Source of the DNA: Ancylobacter polymorphus
GTDB taxonomy: Bacteria > Pseudomonadota > Alphaproteobacteria > Rhizobiales > Xanthobacteraceae
Length of the DNA: 64,000 nt
Assembly: GCF_030813495.1 (NCBI RefSeq)
Contig: NZ_JAUSUI010000002.1
Location: 434,001 to 498,000 of the forward strand
Direction: 5' to 3'
A program made the position numbers and the translations under genes. The notes below the pieces were generated by a model. The model was not told the origin of the DNA and searched no databases. It saw only the letters and a program-made list of their open reading frames with translations. This document shows, piece after piece, positions 53,004 through 61,966 of the stretch (its first letter is position 1; each line of letters starts with the position of its first letter).

Positions 53004-53636
53004 ATGACCGACGCCGCGCTTTCCTTCGTGCATCGTTATGAGCCCGCCCGCGAGGCGGGTGTCGCTCCGCTTCTGCTGCTGCACGGCACTGGCGGCGACG
53101 AGAACGACCTTGTCTCGCTCGGAGGCATGATCGCGCCGGGCGCCGCGCTGCTCTCGCCGCGCGGCAAGGTGCTGGAGGGCGGCATGCCGCGCTTCTTCCG
53201 CCGCCTGCGCGAGGGCGTGTTCGACGAGGACGATGTGCGCGCTCGCGCCGCCGAACTCGCCGGCTTCATCGCGGAGGCGCGCGCCGCCTATGGCCTTGCC
53301 GCGCCGGTTGCGGTCGGCTTTTCCAACGGCGCCAACATTGCCGCCGCGCTGCTGCTGACCCAGCCGGACGTGCTGGCCGGTGCGGTGCTGATGCGCGCCA
53401 TGGTACCCCTGGCCGTGCCGCCCCCGGCCGATCTCGCCGGGCGCCGCGTGTTGCTGCTCTCCGGCGCGATGGACCCGATCGTGCCGGAAGAGAACGCTGC
53501 CCGCCTCGCCGGCCAGCTGCGCACGGCTGGCGCGGCGCTCGACCACCGCACCCTCCCGGCCGGTCACGGGCTCTCCCAGGCCGACCTGACGCTTGCCCGC
53601 GACTTTCTGCGGGCTCCGGCGCGAACGGCTGCCTGA
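53004..53636 (+). CDS. Alpha/beta hydrolase, predicted carboxylesterase (MhqD-like)
   Basis: The 210-residue phospholipase/carboxylesterase-type hydrolase has oxyanion-side LLLLHGTGGDENDLVSL, nucleophile S107 in GFSNGANIAAALL, acid D157 in SGAMDPIVP and base H188 in PAGHGLS. MhqD-type enzymes accompany ring-cleaving dioxygenases in quinone and electrophile detoxification. It lies 60 bp after the dioxygenase gene, with GAGGAGG before ATG 53004, so the two form an operon. The substrate is inferred only from context. Confidence 0.9.
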   Translation: MTDAALSFVHRYEPAREAGVAPLLLLHGTGGDENDLVSLGGMIAPGAALLSPRGKVLEGGMPRFFRRLREGVFDEDDVRARAAELAGFIAEARAAYGLAAPVAVGFSNGANIAAALLLTQPDVLAGAVLMRAMVPLAVPPPADLAGRRVLLLSGAMDPIVPEENAARLAGQLRTAGAALDHRTLPAGHGLSQADLTLARDFLRAPARTAA

Positions 53637-53739
53637 CGACCCGCCATCCCCGGCGGAACCGGATGCCTCCCGGCGCATTGCTGCCACGGCACGGGTGTTT
53701 CACACTTGTGCCGTGGCGCTGGCCGTGCGGGAGGTGAGG

Positions 53740-54636
53740 ATGCGTTGGGAGGATTTCCGCCGGAGCGGCAATGTCGAGGACCGGCGCGGAGGCGGTTTTG
53801 GTGGTGGCGGCGGCATGGGCCGGGGAGGCCTCGGCATTGGCGGGCTGATCATTGTCGGCCTCATCGCCTGGGCCACCGGCATCAACCCGGCCGTGCTGAT
53901 CGGCGGCGCTGAAATCCTGCTCGGCGACGGCAGCCCGTCCAGCCAGACCTCTCCCCAGCGCCAGGGTGCGCCCCCGCGCAGCCTCAGCGCCGAGGACCGG
54001 AAGCTCGGCGATTTCGCCGCCGTGGTGCTCGCACAGACCGAGGATGTGTGGAAACCGATCTTCAGGGGCGAGGGGGCGACCTATCGCGAGCCCGGCATGG
54101 TGCTGTTCACCGGCGCCACGCGCTCGGCCTGCGGCGCGGCAGATGCCGCCGTCGGCCCGTTTTATTGCCCACGCGACCAGAAGGTCTATCTCGACACCTC
54201 TTTCTTCAAGGATCTGAAGCGGCGCTTCAACGCGCCGGGCGATTTCGCCGCCGCCTATGTCATCGCCCATGAGGTCGGCCATCACGTGGAGAACCAGATC
54301 GGCCTCTTGGAAAAAGTGCAGGCCCGCCAGCGCCAGGCCTCGCGGTCGGAAGCCAACGCCCTGTCCGTTCGGGTCGAACTTATGGCCGATTGTCTCGCCG
54401 GCCTGTGGGCGCATCATGCCGATGCGCAGTGGCGCATTCTCGAAGACGGCGATATCGAAGAGGCGATGAACGCGGCCGCCGCCATTGGCGACGACCGGCT
54501 GCAGAAGCAGGCGCAGGGCTATGTCGTGCCCGACAGCTTCACCCATGGCACCTCCGCCCAGCGGGTGAAATGGTTCCGGCAGGGCCTCGCCAAAGGTTCG
54601 CTGGCGCAGTGCAACACCTTCAAGGGCTCGATCTGA
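53740..54636 (+). CDS. Neutral zinc metallopeptidase, YpfJ family
   Basis: The 298-residue protein matches PF04228. It has a short charged N-terminus and a glycine-rich stretch (RRGGGFGGGGGMGRGG), one membrane helix (IGGLIIVGLIAWATGINPAVLI) and an outside domain with LDTSFFKDLKRRF and the zinc motif HEVGHH (H177, E178, H181). Its substrate is unknown. GGGAGGTGAGG directly precedes ATG 53740. It is followed by moaB after 8 bp, so the two may be co-transcribed. Confidence 0.92.
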   Translation: MRWEDFRRSGNVEDRRGGGFGGGGGMGRGGLGIGGLIIVGLIAWATGINPAVLIGGAEILLGDGSPSSQTSPQRQGAPPRSLSAEDRKLGDFAAVVLAQTEDVWKPIFRGEGATYREPGMVLFTGATRSACGAADAAVGPFYCPRDQKVYLDTSFFKDLKRRFNAPGDFAAAYVIAHEVGHHVENQIGLLEKVQARQRQASRSEANALSVRVELMADCLAGLWAHHADAQWRILEDGDIEEAMNAAAAIGDDRLQKQAQGYVVPDSFTHGTSAQRVKWFRQGLAKGSLAQCNTFKGSI

Positions 54637-54644
54637 GAGAGACG

Positions 54645-55208
54645 ATGACCGACCAGACGCCGTTCGTGCCGCTTGCCATCGCGGTGCTCACCATTTCCGA
54701 CACCCGCACGCTGGCCGAAGACCGCTCCGGCAACACCCTTGCCGAGCGGGTGGGGACGGCGGGTCACCGGCTCGCCGACCGCGCCATCGTGCCGGACGAT
54801 GTGGAGACGATCCGCGCGAAGGTGGCGGGCTGGATCGCCGATCCCGCCATCGATGTTGTCATCACCACCGGCGGCACCGGCTTTACCGGCCGCGACGTGA
54901 CGCCGGAAGCGGTTGAGCCGCTGTTCGAGAAACGGATGGAAGGCTTCTCGACCGTGTTCCACATGGTCTCCTTCGGCAAGATCGGCACCTCGACCCTGCA
55001 GAGCCGCGCCACAGCCGGCGTCGCCAATTCCACCTATGTGTTCTGCCTGCCGGGCTCCCCGGGCGCCTGCCGTGACGGATGGGACGAGATTCTGGTCCAC
55101 CAGCTCGACATCCGGCACAAGCCCTGCAATTTCGTCGAGATTCTTCCGCGCCTTGATGAGCATTTGAAGCGCGGCAAGCTGCGCGCGCCGGTCGGTCCGA
55201 CGGGCTAA
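54645..55208 (+). CDS. moaB: Molybdenum cofactor biosynthesis protein B
   Basis: The 187-residue MoaB/MogA-fold protein has LAIAVLTISDTRTLAEDRSG, ITTGGTGFTGRDVTPEAVEPL and the late FCLPGSPGACRDGWDEIL, which form the molybdopterin-binding site. It adenylylates or binds molybdopterin in Moco assembly. ATG 54645 follows GAGAGA. It is preceded by the metallopeptidase and convergent with a small glycosyltransferase gene only 3 bp away. No other Moco genes are in the window. Confidence 0.93.
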   Translation: MTDQTPFVPLAIAVLTISDTRTLAEDRSGNTLAERVGTAGHRLADRAIVPDDVETIRAKVAGWIADPAIDVVITTGGTGFTGRDVTPEAVEPLFEKRMEGFSTVFHMVSFGKIGTSTLQSRATAGVANSTYVFCLPGSPGACRDGWDEILVHQLDIRHKPCNFVEILPRLDEHLKRGKLRAPVGPTG

Positions 55209-55211
55209 GCT

Positions 55212-55799
55212 TCAGCCTTCTTCCGGCAGCAGGATCTGCGAGCGCAGCAGAACGAGCCGCTTGCGGCCCACGCGGGAGAGCAGGCGGCGATTGGCGTTGG
55301 GTCCCGGCGTATGCCCGCCGAGCGTCTCGTAGAGACGGCGGTGCAGCAGCAGGCCCTGTTCCGGGCGTGCGCGCCCGGTGAGCGCGTGACGCAGCATTGC
55401 CGCCGCCTCCCTCACCCGTGGCGAGATGCCGAAACCGTCCAGCGCCAGCCGGAAGGTCGCCGCCCGGCGCTCGGCGGCGCCGGTGCGCTCGATCTGGTCA
55501 GTGAAGTTGCGCACCTCGCGCGCCCAGCCTTCCTGCAACAGGCCGCTCGGTTCGAGGAACAGCAGCCAGGAGCCGCGTGCCGCCGCCGCGCCTTGGCGCA
55601 GCCTTGCGCCGGTGTCGGCCGGGCCGGCGAGATATTCGCAGCCGGCGGCGTCGGCGATTTCCGCCACATCCGGCGCATTGCCCGAATCGACCAGCAGCAC
55701 CTCCCGTACCAGCCCGGCGGCAGCGCCCGGCACCAGCGAGGAAAGGGTGGGAATCAGCCGCTTGGCGCCCGCACTTGTGGGAATGACGACCGAGATCAC
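55212..55799 (-). CDS. Glycosyltransferase family 2-like protein, short
   Basis: The 195-residue protein begins with a GT2 nucleotide-binding segment (ISVVIPTSAGAKRLIPTLSSL, EVLLVDSGNAPDVAEIADAA) and has GSWLLFLEPSGLLQEGW where a DxD motif is expected, but Asp is missing there. It is shorter than typical GT2 enzymes (250-300), and ends in a basic stretch. It might be an inactive or atypical transferase. In Rhizobiales such genes often sit next to moaB; the link is not understood. Confidence 0.72.
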   Translation of the reverse strand: MISVVIPTSAGAKRLIPTLSSLVPGAAAGLVREVLLVDSGNAPDVAEIADAAGCEYLAGPADTGARLRQGAAAARGSWLLFLEPSGLLQEGWAREVRNFTDQIERTGAAERRAATFRLALDGFGISPRVREAAAMLRHALTGRARPEQGLLLHRRLYETLGGHTPGPNANRRLLSRVGRKRLVLLRSQILLPEEG

Positions 55800-55931
55800 G
55801 CCGTGGCCACCCTTGAAGGATCCGGGTCTGGGAACGGCCGGGGAGGCGCCCCGAGCCTGAGGGGAAAGAGCTTTTCCTGCCTAACCCACGCTTCGGCGCC
55901 CGTACAGTCCGGCCGTCGCAATTCGGTCAAT

Positions 55932-55946
55932 GTTCTTGATATGTTC
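55932..55946 (+). promoter_or_regulatory. LexA (SOS) box upstream of the SPL-like radical SAM gene
   Basis: GTTCTTGATATGTTC is a perfect GTTC-N7-GTTC direct repeat, the alphaproteobacterial LexA consensus, ending 42 bp before the radical SAM start. The spacing and half-sites match the box at imuA in reverse orientation. This places the radical SAM/VOC pair in the probable SOS regulon. Confidence 0.85.
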
Positions 55947-55988
55947 TCAATGCTGGCGTAAAGAACAGTCTCCGCGAGAGGCCCCGAC

Positions 55989-57251
55989 ATGCAACGCTCC
56001 GTCCCCGATCGCCCTTCCGGCCCGGCCGCGCCGCCCGCCGCTCCTCGCCATCTTGGACGGCTGGCGCAGCAGCGCCGCGATGTCCGCGCGCAGGAGCGGG
56101 CGGAGGCGGCGCGCGACCTCACCGGCCTGTCCGACATGGACGCCGTGGCGCCCTCGCCGATGCCTGACTGGCTGGTGGAGGGTGAGCGGCGGCGCGGGCG
56201 GGGAGCGCTCTCCAATCCGGCCGGGCGCTTTGAGCCGCACAGCCGCGAGCGCTTCGACGATGGCTGGCAGGAACTGGACGACCTGCCGGCCTTCCGCACC
56301 AGCGTGACGGTGGAGAAGCCGCGCACCATCATCAACCGCAACGATTCGCCCGATGTCGGGTTCGACCGCTCGATCAACCCTTATCGCGGCTGCGAACATG
56401 GCTGCGTCTATTGTTTCGCACGGCCGACCCACGCCTATCAGGGCCTGTCCGCCGGGCTCGACTTCGAGACGAAGCTGTTCGCCAAGCCCGACGCGCCGGA
56501 GCTGTTGGCCAAGGAACTGTCGAAGCCCGGCTATGAGCCGCGCACCATCGCGCTCGGCATCAACACCGATGGCTATCAACCGATCGAGCGCGAGTGGCGG
56601 TTGACCCGCCGTATTCTCGAAGTGCTGCGCGATTTCGGCCATCCCGTCGGTATCGTCACCAAATCGGCGCTGGTGGTGCGCGACCTCGATATTCTGGGGC
56701 CGATGGCGGAGAAGGGGCTGGCGAAGGTGGCGCTGTCCATCACCACGCTCGACCCCAAGCTGGCGCGCCTGATGGAGCCGCGCGCGGCGACGCCGTCGCG
56801 GCGTCTGGACACGCTGCGCCGGCTTTCCGACGCCGGCGTGCCGACCGCCGTGCTGGTGGCGCCGGTGATACCCGCCGTCACCGATGCCGAGATGGAGCGC
56901 ATTCTCGATGCGGCGGCGGCGGCCGGCGCGTCGGAAGCCGGCTATGTCATGTTGCGTGTGCCGCTGGAAATCCGCGACCTGTTCCGCGAATGGCTGCTCA
57001 CCCATTTCCCCGACCGCTACCGCCATGTGCTGTCGCTGCTGAAGGAACTGCATGGCGGGCGGGAATATGATTCCACCTTCGGCCAGCGCATGACCGGCAC
57101 CGGCCCCTATGCGTGGACGCTGGCCCGCCGCTTCGAGATCGCGGTGGAGAGGCTGGGTCTGAACCGTCGCCCGACGCGCCTCTCGACCCGTCATTTCACC
57201 CGCCCGCCGCAGAAGGGCGAGCAATTGTCACTGTTCGGAGAAGGCGCATGA
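55989..57251 (+). CDS. PA0069/SPL-family radical SAM protein
   Basis: The 420-residue protein has an N-terminal region of about 90 residues with low complexity, then a radical SAM core with the cluster motif C135-x3-C139-x2-C142 (CEHGCVYC), preceded by RSINPYRGCEH. ALGINTDGYQPIERE and KVALSITTLDPKLARLMEPRA follow. The family is related to spore photoproduct lyase (SplB) but its reaction is unknown. A perfect LexA box lies upstream, and the stop overlaps the next VOC gene (ATGA). SOS control favours a DNA-damage role, perhaps repair of a thymine lesion. No photolyase FAD motif is present. Confidence 0.92.
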   Translation: MQRSVPDRPSGPAAPPAAPRHLGRLAQQRRDVRAQERAEAARDLTGLSDMDAVAPSPMPDWLVEGERRRGRGALSNPAGRFEPHSRERFDDGWQELDDLPAFRTSVTVEKPRTIINRNDSPDVGFDRSINPYRGCEHGCVYCFARPTHAYQGLSAGLDFETKLFAKPDAPELLAKELSKPGYEPRTIALGINTDGYQPIEREWRLTRRILEVLRDFGHPVGIVTKSALVVRDLDILGPMAEKGLAKVALSITTLDPKLARLMEPRAATPSRRLDTLRRLSDAGVPTAVLVAPVIPAVTDAEMERILDAAAAAGASEAGYVMLRVPLEIRDLFREWLLTHFPDRYRHVLSLLKELHGGREYDSTFGQRMTGTGPYAWTLARRFEIAVERLGLNRRPTRLSTRHFTRPPQKGEQLSLFGEGA

Positions 57252-57775
57252 GCGGGAATATGGGGATGAATCCGGGCGTGCTGGAAGCGCCTGGGGCTGA
57301 CGACGGTGTTCCGTTGTCCGAGCCGAAAGGCATGGCGCGTGTCATGCCGCCACTGCAGCTCTCGCTGGTGACGCTGGGCGTCGCGGATCTGAAGCGCGCC
57401 GTCGCCTTCTATGAGGCGCTGGGCCTTGTGCGACGCGTGAAGGAAGCCACCGGGGCGGCCTTTTTCGATGCCGGCGGCGTGGTGCTATCGCTCTATCCCC
57501 GCGTGGAACTCGCCGCTGATGCCGGCGTGGTCGCAGGCCGTCCCGGGGCGTTCGGCGGCATCGCACTCGCCTGCAACCGGGCGAGCCGATCGGAGGTGGA
57601 CACGACTCTGATCCGCGCCGTGGCGGCGGGCGGGCGGCCGCTGCGTCCGGCGCAGCCGACCTTTTGGGGCGGCTATTCCGGCTATGTCGCCGACCCCGAC
57701 GGCCACCCCTGGGAGATCGCCCACAATCCCGGCTTTCCCTTCGATGCGGCCGGCCGCATCGTTCTGCCGGACTGA
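57248..57775 (+). CDS. VOC family protein (glyoxalase-like), coupled to the radical SAM gene
   Basis: The 175-residue protein has a nonconserved N-terminus of about 35 residues and a glyoxalase-type domain (LSLVTLGVADLKRAVAFYEALGL, then YSGYVADPDGHPWEIAHNPGFPF). The final Glu in HPWEIAHN is a likely metal ligand. The ATGA overlap with the radical SAM stop implies translational coupling. The internal ATG at 57332 (MARVMPP region) could be the real start. Function is unknown; its place behind an SOS box is notable. Confidence 0.82.
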   Translation: MSGNMGMNPGVLEAPGADDGVPLSEPKGMARVMPPLQLSLVTLGVADLKRAVAFYEALGLVRRVKEATGAAFFDAGGVVLSLYPRVELAADAGVVAGRPGAFGGIALACNRASRSEVDTTLIRAVAAGGRPLRPAQPTFWGGYSGYVADPDGHPWEIAHNPGFPFDAAGRIVLPD

Positions 57776-57878
57776 GCCGGCAGCGCGCTCATGTAGGGTC
57801 CGCATCGACGGGGCGGCCGGCGTGTCGCTCCGGCGGCACCGAGCCGGGAGAGGCCGGGCGGGCTACCGCCCGTGAGGT

Positions 57879-58535
57879 TCAGTTGCCGCCGAGCAGCGGG
57901 GCAAGTTCCTTGTCGAGCTGCTCCGGGCTCATCGCGCCCGACACCTTCTTGCCGTTGATGAAGAAGGTCGGGGTCGAGTCGATACCGAGCTCGGCGCCGC
58001 GCTTGGCGACCTCGTCGATCTGGCCGGCCAGCTTGGTGTCGTTGAGGCAGGCGTTGAACTGTTCTTCGGTCATGCCGCTCTGCTTGGCGATGGCAAGCAG
58101 TGCCTGCGCCGGATTGTTCGAGAACGCCCAGTTCTTCTGGGTTTCGAACAGCGTGTCGGTCATCGGGTAATATTTGCCCTCGCCGCCGCAGCGCGCCAGC
58201 ATGAACGCCGCCTTGGCGACGATGTCGAGCGGGAATTCGCGCAGGATGAAGCGCACCTTGCCGGTGTCGATATATTTCTCCTTGAGCACCGGGTAGGTCG
58301 TCTCGTGGAAATGCGCGCAGTGACCGCAGGTCATCGAGGCATATTCGACGATGGTCACCGGCGCGTCGGCCTTGCCCAGCACCTGGTCGGGCAGGGCGCC
58401 GGGCGCCATCAGTTTGGCTGTGTCGACCGTCTGCGCCTCCGCGCGCCCGATCAGGCTTCCGGCGAGGGTACCGAAGGCGGCAAGGGAGAGGGCGAGGGTG
58501 CCAACACCTTCGAGGAAGCGACGGCGGTCGATCAT
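57879..58535 (-). CDS. DsbA family thiol:disulfide interchange protein
   Basis: The 218-residue exported protein has a Tat-like or Sec signal (MIDRRRFLEGVGTLALSLAA, with a twin-arginine RRRF) and probable cleavage after RAEA (residue 34). The thioredoxin fold has CGHC (C70, C73) in YASMTCGHCAHF, and TPTFFINGKKVSG supplies the cis-Pro. It likely oxidises or isomerises periplasmic disulfides. In alphaproteobacteria this gene commonly sits between a DUF721 gene and smc; here DUF721 is adjacent, but smc is about 4.6 kb away on the other side. Confidence 0.92.
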   Translation of the reverse strand: MIDRRRFLEGVGTLALSLAAFGTLAGSLIGRAEAQTVDTAKLMAPGALPDQVLGKADAPVTIVEYASMTCGHCAHFHETTYPVLKEKYIDTGKVRFILREFPLDIVAKAAFMLARCGGEGKYYPMTDTLFETQKNWAFSNNPAQALLAIAKQSGMTEEQFNACLNDTKLAGQIDEVAKRGAELGIDSTPTFFINGKKVSGAMSPEQLDKELAPLLGGN

Positions 58536-58667
58536 TGTCGGTCTCCAGAAGCAGCCGGACATGTCCGCCGGCCTGAATGTCTGTGCGTAGGCCCGCGCCT
58601 TGCGCCCTTCTTCTAGCGCGTACAGCCAGGGCGGCGTCATGGCAACGGGGGGGTGCCGGCGCACGCC

Positions 58668-59180
58668 TCACCGCTGCGTGAAGCCCCGTCCCGTGCCCCG
58701 CTTCTCCCGCGTCACCAGCGCGCCGAGCCGGGCGAGGGCGGTGGCGAGCGCGTCGTCCTCGAAGGAGCCGGCGGTCGCGGCGATTCGCTGCCGGGCGGCG
58801 CCGCATTCGGCCGCGTCCGGCTCCTGGAAGCGGAAGCGCGGGCGCGGACGCGGCACCGGGCCCTGCTTCAGCGCCAGCCGGCCGATGCAGCGCCAGCCGA
58901 AATAGCGGTTGACCCGGTCGATGACGACCGGCGCGTCGTGCTGCAATTCGATGGCGAAGCCGCCTTCCACGCGTATATGCAGCACGCCGGGCTCGCCGCT
59001 GTCCGGTCGTGACGGCCAGGCGAGCTTGATCGGCACCGCCCGCGCCGCCAGCGCGTCGCCGACAATATCGGCCCAGCGGGTGACGATCTCCACCGAAGCG
59101 AGGCCGCGCCGGCGGCAGCATTCGGCAATGGCGCCGTCGATCAGGTCGGCGAGAGGACGGGTGTGGGAGCGCGGGGCCAT
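58668..59180 (-). CDS. DUF721 (DciA-like) family protein
   Basis: The 170-residue protein has a KH-like DUF721 domain (EIVTRWADIVGDALAARAVPIKLAW, LHIRVEGGFAIELQHDAPVVIDRVNRYFG). DciA proteins of this family load or support replicative helicase DnaB; whether this member does so is not shown. It is divergent from mutY and lies 132 bp upstream of dsbA on the same strand. The mutY-DUF721-dsbA order is common in alphaproteobacteria. Confidence 0.85.
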   Translation of the reverse strand: MAPRSHTRPLADLIDGAIAECCRRRGLASVEIVTRWADIVGDALAARAVPIKLAWPSRPDSGEPGVLHIRVEGGFAIELQHDAPVVIDRVNRYFGWRCIGRLALKQGPVPRPRPRFRFQEPDAAECGAARQRIAATAGSFEDDALATALARLGALVTREKRGTGRGFTQR

Positions 59181-59246
59181 CTCAACTCATGTCTTGCCCG
59201 GCGCGGCCGAAGCGGCCACGGTGCGGGCGTTCTGCCTGAGGATCGC

Positions 59247-60356
59247 ATGCCCGCCGCCGCCAATCCAGCCGCCCCCGCCGCCGCGTCCGCCGCTGCCCTT
59301 GCCGTTCCCGATCCCGGCGCGCTGCTCGCCTGGTATGACCGGCATCGTCGGCGCCTTCCCTGGCGCGCGGCGCCCGGCACGCAGCAGGACCCCTACCGGG
59401 TGTTCCTCTCCGAGATCATGCTGCAGCAGACCACCGTCGTGACGGTCGCGCCATACTACGCGAACTTCCTGCGCCGCTGGCCGACGGTCGCCGCGCTGGC
59501 GGCGGCGCCGCTGGAGGAGGTGCTCTCCGCCTGGGCGGGGCTTGGCTATTATGCCCGTGCCCGCAATCTTCATGCCTGCGCCAGAGCCGTGGTCGAGCAC
59601 CATGGCGGCCAGTTCCCATCCGAGGAGGCGGCGCTTCTCGCCCTGCCGGGCATAGGCCCCTACACGGCGGCGGCGATTGCCGCCATTGCCTTCGAGCGCC
59701 GCGCCGCGCCGGTCGACGGCAATTGGGAGCGGGTGGTGTCCCGCCTTTTCGCGGTTGAAGAGGCGCTGCCCAAGGCGCGCGCCCGGCTGCGCCCGCTGGC
59801 GGTCAGCCTGCTGCCGGCCGCGCGCCATGGCGATTTCGCCCAAGCGATGATGGACCTCGGCGCCACGATCTGCACGCCGCGCAAGCCGGCCTGCGCACTT
59901 TGCCCGTGGCAGAGCCGCTGTGCCGCCCGCGCCGGCGGCGCGCCGGAGCGTTATCCCGTGAAAGCCGCGAAGGCCGCGCGGCCGACCCGCCAGGGCGTGG
60001 CCTTCCTCGCCGTGCGGGCGGATGGTGCTGTGCTGGTGCGCTCGCGGCCGCCGAAAGGCCTGCTGGGCGGGATGAGCGAGGTGCCGTCGACGCCTTGGGA
60101 GCCCGGCGGCGTCGCCCTTCCCGCGGCGCATGCTCCGGTCAAGGCGTCGTGGACGGCGCTCAACGCCACCGTCACCCATGTGTTCAGCCATTTCGCGCTG
60201 GAACTGCAACTCTGGCGGGCGGACCTGCCGGCCGGCCAGCCCGCGCCGGCGGGCCATCGCTGGGTCGCGCCGCAGGGTTTCGATGCCGAGGCGTTTCCGT
60301 CGGTCATGCGCAAGATTCTGGCCCATGCCGGCTCGACACCGGCGCCGGCGAGATAG
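59247..60356 (+). CDS. mutY: A/G-specific adenine DNA glycosylase
   Basis: The 369-residue base-excision enzyme removes adenine mispaired with 8-oxoguanine. It shows LSEIMLQQTTVVTV with the catalytic Glu, the helix-hairpin-helix LPGIGPYTAAAIAAIAF, the aspartate in APVDGNWERVVSRLF, the iron-sulfur ligands in ICTPRKPACALCPWQSRC, and a C-terminal Nudix-like 8-oxoG domain (GLLGGMSEVPSTPWE). The N-terminus is an Ala/Pro-rich extension. ATG 59247 follows AGGATC. Confidence 0.96.
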   Translation: MPAAANPAAPAAASAAALAVPDPGALLAWYDRHRRRLPWRAAPGTQQDPYRVFLSEIMLQQTTVVTVAPYYANFLRRWPTVAALAAAPLEEVLSAWAGLGYYARARNLHACARAVVEHHGGQFPSEEAALLALPGIGPYTAAAIAAIAFERRAAPVDGNWERVVSRLFAVEEALPKARARLRPLAVSLLPAARHGDFAQAMMDLGATICTPRKPACALCPWQSRCAARAGGAPERYPVKAAKAARPTRQGVAFLAVRADGAVLVRSRPPKGLLGGMSEVPSTPWEPGGVALPAAHAPVKASWTALNATVTHVFSHFALELQLWRADLPAGQPAPAGHRWVAPQGFDAEAFPSVMRKILAHAGSTPAPAR

Positions 60357-60443
60357 GATTACGCCGGTGTGAATGAACCTTTGCGCTCCGGGATCGTTGT
60401 TCCTGCAAGCCGCACGAGCGGATCAAAACAGGAGATGACGACC

Positions 60444-60632
60444 ATGGGTAGCACGATGGACAAGACCAAGGGGATGGGCAACGAGGCCATGGGCAATGTG
60501 AAGCAGGGCGTCGGCAAGGCGACCGGCTCCGAGCGTCTTCAGGCCGAAGGCAAGGTGCAGGAACTTAAGGGTGAGGCCCAGCAGGCCAAGGGCGAGATCA
60601 AGGAATCGGTGAAGAAGGCCGGCAATCTCTGA
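60444..60632 (+). CDS. CsbD family stress protein
   Basis: The 62-residue hydrophilic protein has the CsbD repeat pattern (KTKGMGNEAMGNVKQGVGKATG, then QAEGKVQELKGEAQQAKGEIKES). Such proteins are induced by general stress in many bacteria and their action is unknown. ATG 60444 is chosen because AGGAG lies 9 bp upstream; the ATG at 60435 would be too close to it. A strong terminator follows. Confidence 0.92.
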   Translation: MGSTMDKTKGMGNEAMGNVKQGVGKATGSERLQAEGKVQELKGEAQQAKGEIKESVKKAGNL

Positions 60633-60651
60633 ACCGCACACCTTTAATGCC

Positions 60652-60678
60652 AAGGCCGCCCGGATGGGCGGCCTTTTT
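60652..60678 (+). terminator. Rho-independent terminator after the CsbD gene
   Basis: AAGGCCGCCC-GGAT-GGGCGGCCTT forms a 10-bp stem with a tetraloop followed by TTT. It ends the CsbD gene and lies just before the end of the convergent ccrM, for which it may also serve. Confidence 0.88.
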
Positions 60679-60705
60679 GTTTGTGTCCAGGATGGGAAGA
60701 GCCGC

Positions 60706-61893
<1,188 letters not shown>

Positions 61894-61966
61894 CTACTCG
61901 TACAGGACGCAACGGAACTCGTGTATCCACAATCTCCGCCGGACAGGGTAAAGACCGGGTAAAGCG

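Noticed and set aside
59181..59246. LexA box between DUF721 and mutY
   Set aside because: A single GTTC occurs but without a second GTTC at seven bases, so it does not fit the direct-repeat box.
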